Assembly: GCA_000720805.1 (NCBI GenBank)
Contig: JODI01000008.1
Span: 1 to 64,000 of the forward strand
DNA: 64,000 nucleotides
Source of the DNA: Streptomyces violaceoruber
Lineage (GTDB): Bacteria > Actinomycetota > Actinomycetes > Streptomycetales > Streptomycetaceae
Direction of reading: 5' to 3'
Below, piece by piece: positions 35,295-43,504 of this stretch. Below the pieces are notes generated by a model. It had not been told where the DNA came from. It did no database searches and worked only from the letters and a program-made list of their open reading frames with translations. Each line of letters starts with the position of its first letter. The stretch's first letter is position 1. The position numbers were made by a program, and so were the translations under genes.

Positions 35295-35426
35295 ATGTCG
35301 GAGACCCTTGAGATCCTCGCCCTCATCTGCACCGGGCTGTACGCCGGATACATGCTCGCCTTCCAGTCGGGAGTCATGCCCGCCCTGAGAGAGGTGGACG
35401 ACGCCTCCTTCACGCGCGCCCGCCAG
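35295..35426 (+). pseudogene. N-terminal quarter of the third DUF1772 gene, inverted
   Basis: ATG at 35295 gives MSETLEILALICTGLYAGYM then LAFQSGVMPALREVDDASFT and RARQ, the first helix and the VMPALREVDD motif of DUF1772. After 35426 the frame loses similarity. Joining this end to TVNRRVPG of the minus-strand piece restores a normal protein with the usual spacing, so a segment of about 172 bp (about 35255-35426) has been inverted. Confidence 0.7.
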
Positions 35427-35759
35427 GGGGCCGAGGGGGCGAGCCCCGTGTCACCGAGGCCCCGGTCGAGGAGTGCGCGGGCCTCGGCGGGAAGGCCGTC
35501 GAAGGCGGCGATCCCGCCGGCGAGCTGCCGGAGGTCCGCGACGGTCGCGCAGGGGCCCGCCGCCGCCCTCAAGCTCACCTGGGCCCGCCGCAGTTCGCGC
35601 TCTCCGACCGCAAGCGCTCAAGAGCGGCGGCCGTACGCGCCTGCGGGGATCCGGCCGGTCCTGCCGTCCTTGGGCCAGGACGCGCGGTCTCTCCGTATCG
35701 ACCCCGCCGGACCAGTGCACGCGAGGATCGAGATGCTCCTCGGACCGCGGCAACAACCC
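35427..35759 (-). pseudogene. Unidentified coding remnant, possibly a MerR-like regulator tail
   Basis: The minus strand shows protein-like pieces in two frames: RTAAALERLRSES (about 35600-35640), then ERELRRAQVSLRAAAGPCAT and VADLRQLAGGIAAFDGLPAE ending ARALLDRGLGD (to about 35440). The helical Arg/Leu/Glu pattern recalls the C-terminal coiled coil of MerR regulators. No DNA-binding domain is seen. Frame breaks suggest decay. Identification is weak. Confidence 0.35.
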
Positions 35760-36410
35760 TCAGTCGCAGGACACCGGCAGGACGTCCGGCGAGAGCGCGC
35801 CGGCGCGCGCGGAAGCGCTCGTCATGCGGCGCCGATGGTGACGTCGGCACAGCACCTCGTATCCGACCTCCGCACCGGAGCCGTTCACGTCACCGACGAC
35901 GACCTGCTCACCCTCCACGACCATCTCGCCGTCCACCGTGCGGGCGTTGTGCGTGGCACGCGCCCCGCACCAGCACATCGCCTCGACCTGAAGGGTCTCG
36001 ATGCGGTCCGCCAGCTCGAACAGCCGCTGCGAGCCGGGGAAGAGCTTCGTGCGGAAGTCGGTGGTGATACCGAAGGCGAAGACGTTCAGGCCCAGGTCGT
36101 CCACGACGCGCGCCAGCTGGTCGATCTGCTCCGGGGCGAGGAACTGCGCCTCGTCCACGATCACGTGATCCACCCTGCCGCCTTTCGACAGCTGCTCCAC
36201 CAGGTAGGCGTGCAGATCCATGCCCGGAGCAGCCTCCACCGCCTCCGTGACCAGACCCAGCCGCGAGGACAGCTTCCCCTCCCCCGCCCGGTCGTCCCGC
36301 GTGAAGATCACACCCTGAAGCCCCCGGGCCGATCGGTTGTGTCCGATCTGGAGCGCCAACGTGGACTTCCCGCAGTCCATCGTCCCTGAGAAGAACACCA
36401 GCTCGGGCAT
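35760..36410 (-). CDS. tdk: Thymidine kinase (type II)
   Basis: The protein has 216 residues. P-loop FFSGTMDCGKSTLALQ, VIVDEAQFLAPEQID (catalytic Glu in the DEAQF motif), FGITTDFRTKLFPGSQRLFE, and zinc-binding CWCG and CRRHH positions identify a TK1-type enzyme. It phosphorylates thymidine to dTMP for salvage. The lasso region is present. The C-terminus is slightly longer than usual (SASARAGALSPDVLPVSCD). It marks the return from the accessory island to conserved genes. Confidence 0.92.
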   Translation of the reverse strand: MPELVFFSGTMDCGKSTLALQIGHNRSARGLQGVIFTRDDRAGEGKLSSRLGLVTEAVEAAPGMDLHAYLVEQLSKGGRVDHVIVDEAQFLAPEQIDQLARVVDDLGLNVFAFGITTDFRTKLFPGSQRLFELADRIETLQVEAMCWCGARATHNARTVDGEMVVEGEQVVVGDVNGSGAEVGYEVLCRRHHRRRMTSASARAGALSPDVLPVSCD

Positions 36411-36459
36411 GGCGAGTCGAGCACCTTTCGGTTTGCGGACCCAGACGGGCCCAGAGGCG

Positions 36460-37662
36460 TCAGGAACGTACTTCGAGGAGCGGGACCAGCTGTTCGGCGG
36501 GGGTCATCGAGCCGTGGTTGCCGACCATCGCCGACTCCTTGGGCTCCCGCTCCGAAGCGATGACGAGGACGTCGTCGCGCGCTGCGGCGACCACGTCGCC
36601 GATCCGGTCGTGCACCCGCCGCTCGACCTGCTCGGGCGGTCCGAACCAGCCCGCCGCGATCGCCTCGTCCCGCGAGGCGACCCAGAACTGCTCGCCGAGG
36701 ACCTCGCGCCAGCAGGTCAGCACGTCGTTCTCGGCGCCCGGCACCGCGTAGACGTGGCGGGCCCGGCCCTCGCCACCCAGCAGGGCGACCCCGGCGCGCA
36801 GTTCCCAGTCCGCGTCGAAGTCGACGCGGTGGTCCTCGTCGAAGGGGACGTCGATCATGCCGTGGTCGGCGGTGACGTAGAGCGCGGTGCGCGGGGGCAG
36901 TTGCTCGGCCAGCCGCTGCACCAGCCGGTCGACGTACATGAGGCGGCCGCGCCAGGTGTCGGAGTCGATGCCGAATCGGTGGCCGGCGCCGTCGACCTCG
37001 GCGTAGTACGTGTAGACCAGGGAGCGGTCGCCGGCGGCCAGTTGCTCGGCCGCGACGTCCATGCGCTCCTCTCCGGTCTGCCGCCCGTGGAACGTTCCTC
37101 CGCTGAGTGCGACCTTGGTCAGCGGAGTGCTCTCGAAGGTGGGGGACGAGACCTGCGCCGCGTGCACACCCGCCTGTTGGGCCCGCTGGAAGACGGTGGG
37201 ATACGGCTGCCAGGCGGCCGGTGACGTCCACGGCTGCCAGCGCAGCTGGTTCATCAGCTCGCCGGTGGCCGGATTGCGCACGGTGTAGCCGGGCAGGCCG
37301 TGGGCGCCCGGCGGCAGCCCGGTGCCCACGGAGGCGAGCGAGGTGGCGGTGGTCGCCGGGAAGCCGGTGGTCAGCGGCTGTCCGGTCCCGCCGCGCGAGC
37401 TGCCGAGGAGCGAGGTCATGAACGGCGCCTCGTCCGGATGCGCCTTCAGCTGCTCCCAGCCGAGGCCGTCGATCAGGAACACGCAGTTCCGGTCGGCGGG
37501 GGCCAGCTCGGGGAGGGTCGCGGTGGTCCCGGGCACGGCCATGCCGGCGGCCAGGGTGGGCAGCAGGTCGGCGAGGGATCCGGAGCCGTACGCGGGGACG
37601 GGCGCGGAGTCGAGGGCGAGCGGCTGCGGATGGTGGTCCCAGGCGGAGGCGGGATGCGCCAT
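36460..37662 (-). CDS. Alkaline-phosphatase-superfamily protein (nucleotide pyrophosphatase/phosphodiesterase)
   Basis: The 400 residues hold the superfamily metal sites: NCVFLIDGLGWEQL, the nucleophile Thr in TTGFPATTATSLASVGTG, YYAEVDGAGHRFG, LYVTADHGMIDVP and VGNHGSMTPAEQLVPLLEV. There is no signal peptide, so it is cytosolic or leaderless-secreted. Members cleave nucleotide-sugar or phosphodiester bonds, and the substrate is not determined. The start overlaps the DUF5998 stop by one base. Confidence 0.85.
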   Translation of the reverse strand: MAHPASAWDHHPQPLALDSAPVPAYGSGSLADLLPTLAAGMAVPGTTATLPELAPADRNCVFLIDGLGWEQLKAHPDEAPFMTSLLGSSRGGTGQPLTTGFPATTATSLASVGTGLPPGAHGLPGYTVRNPATGELMNQLRWQPWTSPAAWQPYPTVFQRAQQAGVHAAQVSSPTFESTPLTKVALSGGTFHGRQTGEERMDVAAEQLAAGDRSLVYTYYAEVDGAGHRFGIDSDTWRGRLMYVDRLVQRLAEQLPPRTALYVTADHGMIDVPFDEDHRVDFDADWELRAGVALLGGEGRARHVYAVPGAENDVLTCWREVLGEQFWVASRDEAIAAGWFGPPEQVERRVHDRIGDVVAAARDDVLVIASEREPKESAMVGNHGSMTPAEQLVPLLEVRS

Positions 37663-38249
37663 CAGCGGGTGACGTCCGCGGTCGCCTCGGAGATGGCCTG
37701 CGCGAAGGCGAGCGCCTGGCGCACCGTGTCCGGGCCGTCCCCCGCCTCGCTCACCCGGAGGCTGAGGTCGTCCGCCGTCGAGCTGCCGGTGTAGCCGTGG
37801 TCGGCCTCGCAGTTGGGGTCGCCGCAGGCGGCGGGCTCCAGGTCGATCCGGGAGACGGCGCCCCAGCCGATGGTCAGCACGACCTCGCGGGGCAGGGTGC
37901 CCGGCTGGTACTGCTCCGGATTGGCCACCACCCGGCTGACCACGACCGAGGAGATCCGGCCGATCTTCACGGACTCGGTGGACGTGGTGGCGTACGGCGT
38001 CGGGGAGGTGGTGTCCTCGGCCTGCTCGTCGGTGTGGCTCACGATGAAGCGGGTGTCGGTGAGGACGAGCACGGTCACATGCCGCCGCACCTCGTTCTGG
38101 TCGAACGTCGTCTCCTGATGGACCAGGTACGACCGGATGGGCTCGCCGCCCACAGCGGCCTCCACCGCCTCGGCCACGAGGGTCGGGTAGTAGCCGCTGC
38201 GCTCGATCGCCGTCCGCAGCCCCTGGGTCGTCGTACTGGTCTTGGCCAT
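37662..38249 (-). CDS. DUF5998 protein
   Basis: ATG at 38249 (MAKTSTTTQGLRTAIERSG) gives 195 residues. A PH-like beta-rich core is suggested by VLVLTDTRFIVSHTDEQ and SVKIGRISSVVVSRVV. Two cysteines in ACGDPNCEADHGYTG could bind metal. The gene is conserved beside the phosphodiesterase in Streptomyces (recalled). No function is known. Confidence 0.75.
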   Translation of the reverse strand: MAKTSTTTQGLRTAIERSGYYPTLVAEAVEAAVGGEPIRSYLVHQETTFDQNEVRRHVTVLVLTDTRFIVSHTDEQAEDTTSPTPYATTSTESVKIGRISSVVVSRVVANPEQYQPGTLPREVVLTIGWGAVSRIDLEPAACGDPNCEADHGYTGSSTADDLSLRVSEAGDGPDTVRQALAFAQAISEATADVTR

Positions 38250-38310
38250 GACGTCCATCCTACGGGGGCCCACTGACTGCGAGGCACGCTCGCGGGGGTC
38301 TCGTTCGGTC

Positions 38311-41202
38311 TCAGTACGCGGGGAGTGTCCGGGGGCCCAGGTCGTCGCGGGCGGGCGGGGGCGCCAGGCGCACCGAGGCGCCGAGGACGCTCAGGCCGCG
38401 CGGGGCGACGACGACCGGTTCGAGGGTGATCGCGACGACCTCCGGGTGGTCGTCGACCAGCCGTGACACCCGCAGCAGCAGTTCCTCCAGCGCGGGGGTG
38501 TCGACGGGGGTGGAGCCGCGCCAGCCGAAGAGGAGGGGTGCCGTCCGGATCGACCGGACCAGTGAGGTGGCCTCCCGGTCGGTGACCGGGACGAGCCGGT
38601 GCGCCATGTCCCCGAGCAGCTGGGAGGCGGCCCCGGCGAGCCCGAACGACAGGACGGCTCCTGCCGCCGGGTCGATGACGGCCCTGACGACGGTGTCGAC
38701 TCCGCGCGGCGCCATCCTCTGCACCACGGGCCGCAACTCCTCCGGCGTCCCGAACAGCTCGGTCAACTCGGCGTACGCCCGACGCAGTTGCTCCTCGTCC
38801 GCCAGATCCAGACGTACGCCGCCCAGGTCGGCGCGGTGGCGCAGGTGCGGGGCGGTGGCCTTGAGGGCGACCGGGTAGCCGAGGTCGCGGGCGGCCCGGA
38901 CGGCGTCGTCGGGCGTGGGGGCGGGCAGGGCCCGGTGCACCCGCACGCCGTACGTACCGAGCAGCTCGCAGGTCTCCTCGGTGCCGAGGGTGAGGCCCTG
39001 CCCGCGCGCGAGCAGCCCGTCGATCAGCGCGGCGGCGCCCTTCTCGTCGATGTCCTCGTAGCCGGGCACCCTGCCGGGCTCGGCGGCGTCGCGCCGCCAC
39101 TGCGCGTACCGGACCACTTCGGAGAGGGCTCGGACGGCGCGTTCGGCGGCGGGATAGGCGGGGATGAGGCGGGAGCAGTTCTGGGGGGCGGGCACCTCGT
39201 CGGTCGTCTTGGCGGTCAGCCGGTCCAAGGGGCGCAGGGGATGGGGCCGCTCGGGGGCGCCGGACGGGGTCGAGCCCGCCTGCGGTGCGGTGCTCGTCGC
39301 GGCCGAAAGGGCTTCCGCCAGTCCCCCGAGCTCCACGTGGACCACCAGCACCGGCTTGCCGGGGACCCGCTCGGCGGCGGACCTGAGGGCTTCGGCCAGC
39401 GCCGCGTCGCCGGCGGAGCCCTCCCCCACCGCCGGTATCGCCGTCACCACCACCGCGTCGCACGCGTCGTCCGCCAGGGCCCCCGACAGGGCCCGGTGGA
39501 AGTCCGCCGGCGAGGCCGCCGTCGTCAGGTCCAGCGGATGCAGCGGACGAAGGCCCTCGGAGAGACAGGCGTCGTACGTGAGCAGGCCGAGCGACTCGGA
39601 GTTGCCGAGGATCGCCACCCGGGCGCCGTCCGGCAGCGGCTGCCGCGCGAGCAGCAGCCCCGTGTCCACCAGTTCTGTGATCGTCTCCACCCGGATCACC
39701 CCCGCCTGGCGCAGCAGCGCGGACACGGTGGCGTGCGGCAACCGTGTCGCCCGTACGGCGTGGCCCTGCGGCGCGGAGCCCGCGCCCTGCACCACGACCA
39801 GCGGCTTCGCCGCGGCCGTCCGGCGTGCGAGGCGGGTGAACTTGCGCGGGTTGCCGATGGACTCCAGGTACATCAGCGCGACGTCGGTGTCCGGGTCGTC
39901 GTACCAGTACTGAAGGACGTCGTTGCCGGAGACGTCCGCCCGGTTGCCGGCCGACACGAACGTCGACACACCGGTCACCCCGGTGACCCCGCCGCCGCGC
40001 CGGTGCAGGCGGGAGAGCAGGGCGATGCCGATGGCGCCGGACTGGGAGAACAGGCCGATCCGCCCGGGCCGGGGCATCTCGGGGGCGAGGGAGGCGTTCA
40101 GCCGTACCTCCGCCGAGGTGTTGATGATCCCGAAGGCGTTCGGGCCGATGATCCGCATGCCGTACGCGCGCGCGTGCCGGACGAGTTCGCGCTGGCGCTC
40201 GCGCCCCTCGGGCCCGCTCTCGGCATACCCGGCGGAAAGCACGACGAGCCCTTGCACGCCGTGCCGGCCGCATTCCTCGACGACCTCCGGCACGTGCTCC
40301 GCACGCACGGCGACGACGGCGAGGTCGACCGGCCCGTCGATGTCGCGCACCGAGCGGTGGGCAGGCACGCCGTCGAGTTCCTTCTGCCCCTCGGGCAGGG
40401 ACCTGTTCACGGCGTGGAGGCGGCCCGTGAACCCGGCGTCCCGGAGGTTGGCGAGGACGCTGCGCCCCACCCCGCCGGGCGTACGGCCGGCCCCGATCAC
40501 CGCGACGGATCCGGGCATCAGCAACCGCTGCACGGACCGCCCCTCGGCCCGCTGTTCGCGCGCGTACTGCACGGCGAGCGAGCGGTCCGTCGGTTCCAGG
40601 TCGAACTCCAGGCGTACGACGCCGTCCTCGAAGCTGCGCTTCTGGGTGTAGCCGGCGTCCGTGAAGACCTTGATCATCTTGTTGTTGGCGGGGAGGACCT
40701 CGGCGGCGAACCGGCGGATGCCCCTCTCGCGGGCGACGGCAGCGATGTGTTCGAGCAGGGCGGAGGCGACCCCGCGCCCCTGGTGGGCGTCCTGGACGAG
40801 GAAGGCCACCTCGGCCTCGTCGGAGACGGGAGGGGCGAACGCGACGCTCCCTCCGGCAGGTGTGGCGGTGGGCGACGGGTGGGAAGAGGCGGGCATCCCG
40901 TCGGGGCCGATGCGGTCGTAGCGTACGGTGGCGATGAACTCGCCGCCGATGGTGGCCGCGAGTCCCACCCGGTCCACGAAGTCGTGGTGCGTGAAGCGGT
41001 GGACGTCCTTGGCGGACAGGCGAGGGTAGGGCGCGAAGAAGCGGTAGTACTTCGACTCGTCCGACACCTGCTCGTAGAAGCTGACGAGGCGATCGGCGTC
41101 ATCGACGGTGATGGGCCGGATGCGCGCGGTACCCCCGTCGCGCAGCACCACGTCGGCCTCCCAGTGGGCGGGGTACTCGTGCCGGTCCGACGAGGTCTGC
41201 AT
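38311..41202 (-). CDS. Fused GNAT acetyltransferase / acyl-CoA synthetase (ADP-forming-like)
   Basis: ATG at 41202 (MQTSSDRHEYPAHWEADVV) gives 963 residues. Order of domains: GNAT (about 15-200, with acetyl-CoA loop VQDAHQGRGVASALLEHI), CoA-binding (SVAVIGAGRTPGGVGRSVLA), succinyl-CoA-ligase-like (GIINTSAEVRLNASLAPEMP, GRIGLFSQSGAIGIALL) and ATP-grasp (YPVALKATAPHLRHRADLGG). Relatives are lysine acetyltransferases (Pat) that modify acyl-CoA synthetases, with the synthetase part often regulatory. The GNAT domain carries a low-complexity insert, PASSHPSPTATPAGG. A second Pro/Ser linker near residue 650-680 separates ligase and ATP-grasp parts. Confidence 0.88.
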   Translation of the reverse strand: MQTSSDRHEYPAHWEADVVLRDGGTARIRPITVDDADRLVSFYEQVSDESKYYRFFAPYPRLSAKDVHRFTHHDFVDRVGLAATIGGEFIATVRYDRIGPDGMPASSHPSPTATPAGGSVAFAPPVSDEAEVAFLVQDAHQGRGVASALLEHIAAVARERGIRRFAAEVLPANNKMIKVFTDAGYTQKRSFEDGVVRLEFDLEPTDRSLAVQYAREQRAEGRSVQRLLMPGSVAVIGAGRTPGGVGRSVLANLRDAGFTGRLHAVNRSLPEGQKELDGVPAHRSVRDIDGPVDLAVVAVRAEHVPEVVEECGRHGVQGLVVLSAGYAESGPEGRERQRELVRHARAYGMRIIGPNAFGIINTSAEVRLNASLAPEMPRPGRIGLFSQSGAIGIALLSRLHRRGGGVTGVTGVSTFVSAGNRADVSGNDVLQYWYDDPDTDVALMYLESIGNPRKFTRLARRTAAAKPLVVVQGAGSAPQGHAVRATRLPHATVSALLRQAGVIRVETITELVDTGLLLARQPLPDGARVAILGNSESLGLLTYDACLSEGLRPLHPLDLTTAASPADFHRALSGALADDACDAVVVTAIPAVGEGSAGDAALAEALRSAAERVPGKPVLVVHVELGGLAEALSAATSTAPQAGSTPSGAPERPHPLRPLDRLTAKTTDEVPAPQNCSRLIPAYPAAERAVRALSEVVRYAQWRRDAAEPGRVPGYEDIDEKGAAALIDGLLARGQGLTLGTEETCELLGTYGVRVHRALPAPTPDDAVRAARDLGYPVALKATAPHLRHRADLGGVRLDLADEEQLRRAYAELTELFGTPEELRPVVQRMAPRGVDTVVRAVIDPAAGAVLSFGLAGAASQLLGDMAHRLVPVTDREATSLVRSIRTAPLLFGWRGSTPVDTPALEELLLRVSRLVDDHPEVVAITLEPVVVAPRGLSVLGASVRLAPPPARDDLGPRTLPAY

Positions 41203-41337
41203 GGGCCCCAGAGTACGGCTCGCGTACGACAACGGCGCGAGGCAGTCTGTGGAGGACGGATGTCGGACCGAGGCCGCGGTCCGATGCCACGAAGGGGCGG
41301 GACGAAGGACCGCTCCGGGTGGCTTCACGTGTGGAAA

Positions 41338-41353
41338 ACTGGTCTAGACAACC
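41338..41353 (+). promoter_or_regulatory. DasR-like operator (dre) upstream of ptsH
   Basis: ACTGGTCTAGACAACC lies 24-39 nt before the ptsH start. It matches the published DasR consensus ACTGGTCTAGACCAGT at 13 of 16 positions, with the left half perfect. DasR represses PTS genes until glucosamine-6-phosphate is present (established in S. coelicolor). A GATACA box at 41355-41360 could be the -10 element. Confidence 0.8.
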
Positions 41354-41377
41354 TGATACACCGAAGGGCATCATCAC

Positions 41378-41659
41378 ATGGCTGAGCGCCGCGTCAACGT
41401 CGGCTGGGCCGAGGGTCTCCACGCCCGCCCCGCTTCCATCTTCGTCCGGGCCGCCACGGCCGCAGGTATCCCGGTGACGATCTCCAAGGCCGACGGCAAC
41501 CCCGTCAACGCGGCCTCCATGCTGGCCGTTCTCGGCCTCGGCGCCCAGGGCGGCGAGGAGATCGTCCTCGCCTCCGACGCCGAGGGGGCGGACGCCGCCC
41601 TCGACCGTCTCGCGAAGCTCGTTTCCGAGGGCCTCGAGGAACTTCCCGAGACCGTCTGA
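41378..41659 (+). CDS. ptsH: Phosphocarrier protein HPr
   Basis: The 93 residues are full-length HPr. The phosphorylated histidine is His15 (EGLHARPASIF), and the Ser region VNAASMLAVLG (Ser47) corresponds to the regulatory Ser46. It passes phosphate from enzyme I to enzyme IIA of the sugar PTS. It stands alone under a DasR-like operator and ends at a terminator, so it is a monocistronic general PTS component. Confidence 0.95.
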   Translation: MAERRVNVGWAEGLHARPASIFVRAATAAGIPVTISKADGNPVNAASMLAVLGLGAQGGEEIVLASDAEGADAALDRLAKLVSEGLEELPETV

Positions 41660-41683
41660 GCGCAGACGCCGTAACGCACCACA

Positions 41684-41717
41684 GAAGGGCTCGTCCGAAT
41701 TATCGGGCGAGCCCTTC
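41684..41717 (+). terminator. Terminator after ptsH
   Basis: GAAGGGCTCGTCCGA and TCGGGCGAGCCCTTC form a 15-bp stem with one G-U pair and loop ATTA, 24 nt past the ptsH stop. Confidence 0.85.
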
Positions 41718-41787
41718 GCATTTCCCGGTGACGGGCAGCAGAAATAATCCCCCGCGAATTAGCTTCTCTTTGTATACGGTGGCTGTG

Positions 41788-42483
41788 TTAATGCCGCAGA
41801 CTCGGCATGTTTACGGGATGTTGCGAGTTCCTCACACGGTCCGGGCGATCTGGCTGCGAAGGGAAACGCAGCCGGTGCACGCTCGTCGAGCGCTCGGTGT
41901 GCAGCGCCGTGACCGCCCGCGCGCGTTCGCTGTCGCCGCGCGCCACCGCGTCCACGATCGCGCCGTGCTCCGCCCAGGACTCCACCGGGTTGGCCGGCGC
42001 GTCCACCGCGTACATCCAGGCGATCTTGTGGCGCAGCTGGGTCAGCATCGACGTCATCGCGGGGCTGCCGGAGGCCTGGGCGAGCGTCTCGTGGAACCAG
42101 CTCCCCAGCGAGCGCAGATCCTCGCTGTTGCCCCGCCTCGCCCGCTCCTGGCCCAGCCGGACCAGGCCGCGCAGCACCTTGAGATGGGCCTCGGTGCGCC
42201 GCTGGGCGGCCCGGGAGGCGCCGAGCGGCTCCAGCAGCATCCGCATCTCCAGGAGGTCGGTGCCCTCCTGTTCCGTGGGTTCCGCGACGCACGCGCCCGC
42301 GTGCCGCCGGGTCACCACGAAGCCCTCCGCCTCCAGCGTGCGCAGGGCCTCGCGGACGGGGACGCGCGAGACCCCGTAGCGGCGCGCGAGCAGTTCCTCG
42401 GTGAGCCGGCTGCCGCGCTCGTAGACACCCGCGACGATGTCGTCCCGGATCGCCGTGCATACCGAGTGCGCCGGAATGCGCAT
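41788..42483 (-). CDS. GntR-family regulator, FadR/FCD subfamily
   Basis: ATG at 42483 (MRIPAHSVCTAIRDDIVAGV) gives 231 residues. The winged helix (ARRYGVSRVPVREALRTLEA, EGFVVTRRHAGACVAEP) is at 25-70. An FCD helical domain follows from about 80 (LLEMRMLLEPLGASRAAQRR, SWFHETLAQASGSP), with His residues that often bind metal or a carboxylate. The ligand is unknown. It is unrelated in type to DasR (HutC class), so it probably does not bind the ptsH dre site. A conserved neighbour of ptsH in Streptomyces (recalled). Confidence 0.85.
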   Translation of the reverse strand: MRIPAHSVCTAIRDDIVAGVYERGSRLTEELLARRYGVSRVPVREALRTLEAEGFVVTRRHAGACVAEPTEQEGTDLLEMRMLLEPLGASRAAQRRTEAHLKVLRGLVRLGQERARRGNSEDLRSLGSWFHETLAQASGSPAMTSMLTQLRHKIAWMYAVDAPANPVESWAEHGAIVDAVARGDSERARAVTALHTERSTSVHRLRFPSQPDRPDRVRNSQHPVNMPSLRH

Positions 42484-42624
42484 GACCGACCTCCGCCTTA
42501 ATCCCCGTGAAACGTCGACGATTGACGTGTGTTCAGTGACTCTATTGCAATGAGCCGGAATTTCCGATGGCGGGCCGGAATCCAGGGATATTTTTTGGAC
42601 AGGCGGGCTTCTGAAACGCCGAAA

Positions 42625-42647
42625 GCCCCGGCTCGGGGAGCCGGGGC
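42625..42647 (-). terminator. Terminator downstream of the M23 peptidase gene
   Basis: GCCCCGGCTC and GAGCCGGGGC form a perfect 10-bp stem with loop GGG; on the minus strand TTTC follows. It lies beyond the extra copies of the stop-codon repeat. Confidence 0.8.
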
Positions 42648-42669
42648 CGCAGCTTGTCTCGCCGTCAGT

Positions 42670-42741
42670 CGTCAGACGTTCACGCCGTGCGAGCGTCAGA
42701 CGTTCACGCCGTGCGAGCGTCAGACGTTCACGCCGTGCGAG
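42670..42741 (-). repeat. Perfect 24-bp tandem repeat, three copies, containing the M23 peptidase stop codon
   Basis: Copies lie at 42670-42693, 42694-42717 and 42718-42741 and are identical (each starts CGTCAGACG and ends GTGCGAG on the plus strand). On the minus strand each unit reads as codons for RSHGVNV followed by TGA. The third copy (rightmost) is the real end of the M23 peptidase; the other two lie past its stop. The unit is eight codons long. Confidence 0.95.
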
Positions 42742-43484
42742 CGGAGGTAGGAGACCGGGTCGATGTCCGAGCCGTACTCCGGACTGGTGCGGGCCTCGAA
42801 GTGCAGGTGCGGGCCGGTGACGTTGCCGGTCGCCCCGGAGAGGCCTATCTGCCGGCCCGGGGTGACGGTCTGGCCCACCGCGACGCCGATGGACGACAGG
42901 TGGCCGTACTGGGTGTACGTGCCGTCGTTCATCTTGATCACGATCTGGTTGCCGTACGCCCCGCCCCAGCCGGCCTCGACCACGGTGCCGGAGCCGACCG
43001 CGTGGACGGAGGTGCCGGTCGAGGCGTGGAAGTCGATACCGGTGTGGCTGCCGGAGGACCACAGGGAGCTGCTGGACTGGTAGCCGGTCGAGACGTACGA
43101 GCCGGAGATCGGGGCGACGTAGGCGTTGAGGAGCCTGCGCTCCTCCGCGCGGGCGGCGCGCGCCTTGATCTCGCGGGCCTTCTTCACCTCGGCGACCGCC
43201 TTCTTGTGGGCGGCCTCCTCGGCCTTCTTCATCGCCTCGGCCTCGTCGGCGGCCTGCTTCTGGGCGGCGGCCTGGGCGTCGATCTCGTCGGCGATCGAGT
43301 CGCCGATGGTGATCACGGGGGTGAGACCGGTCTGCTCGACCGCGGGCTCGGCGGCGAGGGCCGGGGCGGCCAGAGCGCCGAAGACGCCGGTGGTGGTGAG
43401 GGCCGCGACGCCGGCCGCGCGGGCGGTGCCGCGCTTCATCCGGCTGGGACGACGGTGCTTCCCGGTGGCGCAGGTGAACGCCAT
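42720..43484 (-). CDS. Secreted M23-family peptidoglycan endopeptidase
   Basis: There are 254 residues. A signal peptide is likely (basic MAFTCATGKHRRPSRMKRG, then AAGVAALTTTGVFGALAAPA with cleavage after ALA). A charged coiled coil of about 70 residues (Ala/Lys/Glu) precedes the LytM/M23 domain with HTGIDFHAS, TQYGHLSS and GPHLHFEART, the zinc ligands of active enzymes. It should cut peptide cross-links in the cell wall. Expression is controlled by the c-di-AMP riboswitch just upstream, as for other wall lytic genes in actinobacteria. Confidence 0.92.
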   Translation of the reverse strand: MAFTCATGKHRRPSRMKRGTARAAGVAALTTTGVFGALAAPALAAEPAVEQTGLTPVITIGDSIADEIDAQAAAQKQAADEAEAMKKAEEAAHKKAVAEVKKAREIKARAARAEERRLLNAYVAPISGSYVSTGYQSSSSLWSSGSHTGIDFHASTGTSVHAVGSGTVVEAGWGGAYGNQIVIKMNDGTYTQYGHLSSIGVAVGQTVTPGRQIGLSGATGNVTGPHLHFEARTSPEYGSDIDPVSYLRSHGVNV

Positions 43485-43504
43485 GTGGTGGCTGATCCTT
43501 TCCT

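Noticed and set aside
29739..35759. Prophage or integrative element
   Set aside because: No integrase, tRNA, attachment repeat or transfer gene was found at either edge, so the island's origin is left open.
38599..41385. 928-codon plus-strand open frame
   Set aside because: It is exactly antisense to the GNAT/acyl-CoA synthetase gene and has no recognisable domain.
42670..42741. Short CRISPR-like array
   Set aside because: The 24-bp units are contiguous with no spacers, and no cas genes are present; it is a tandem duplication.
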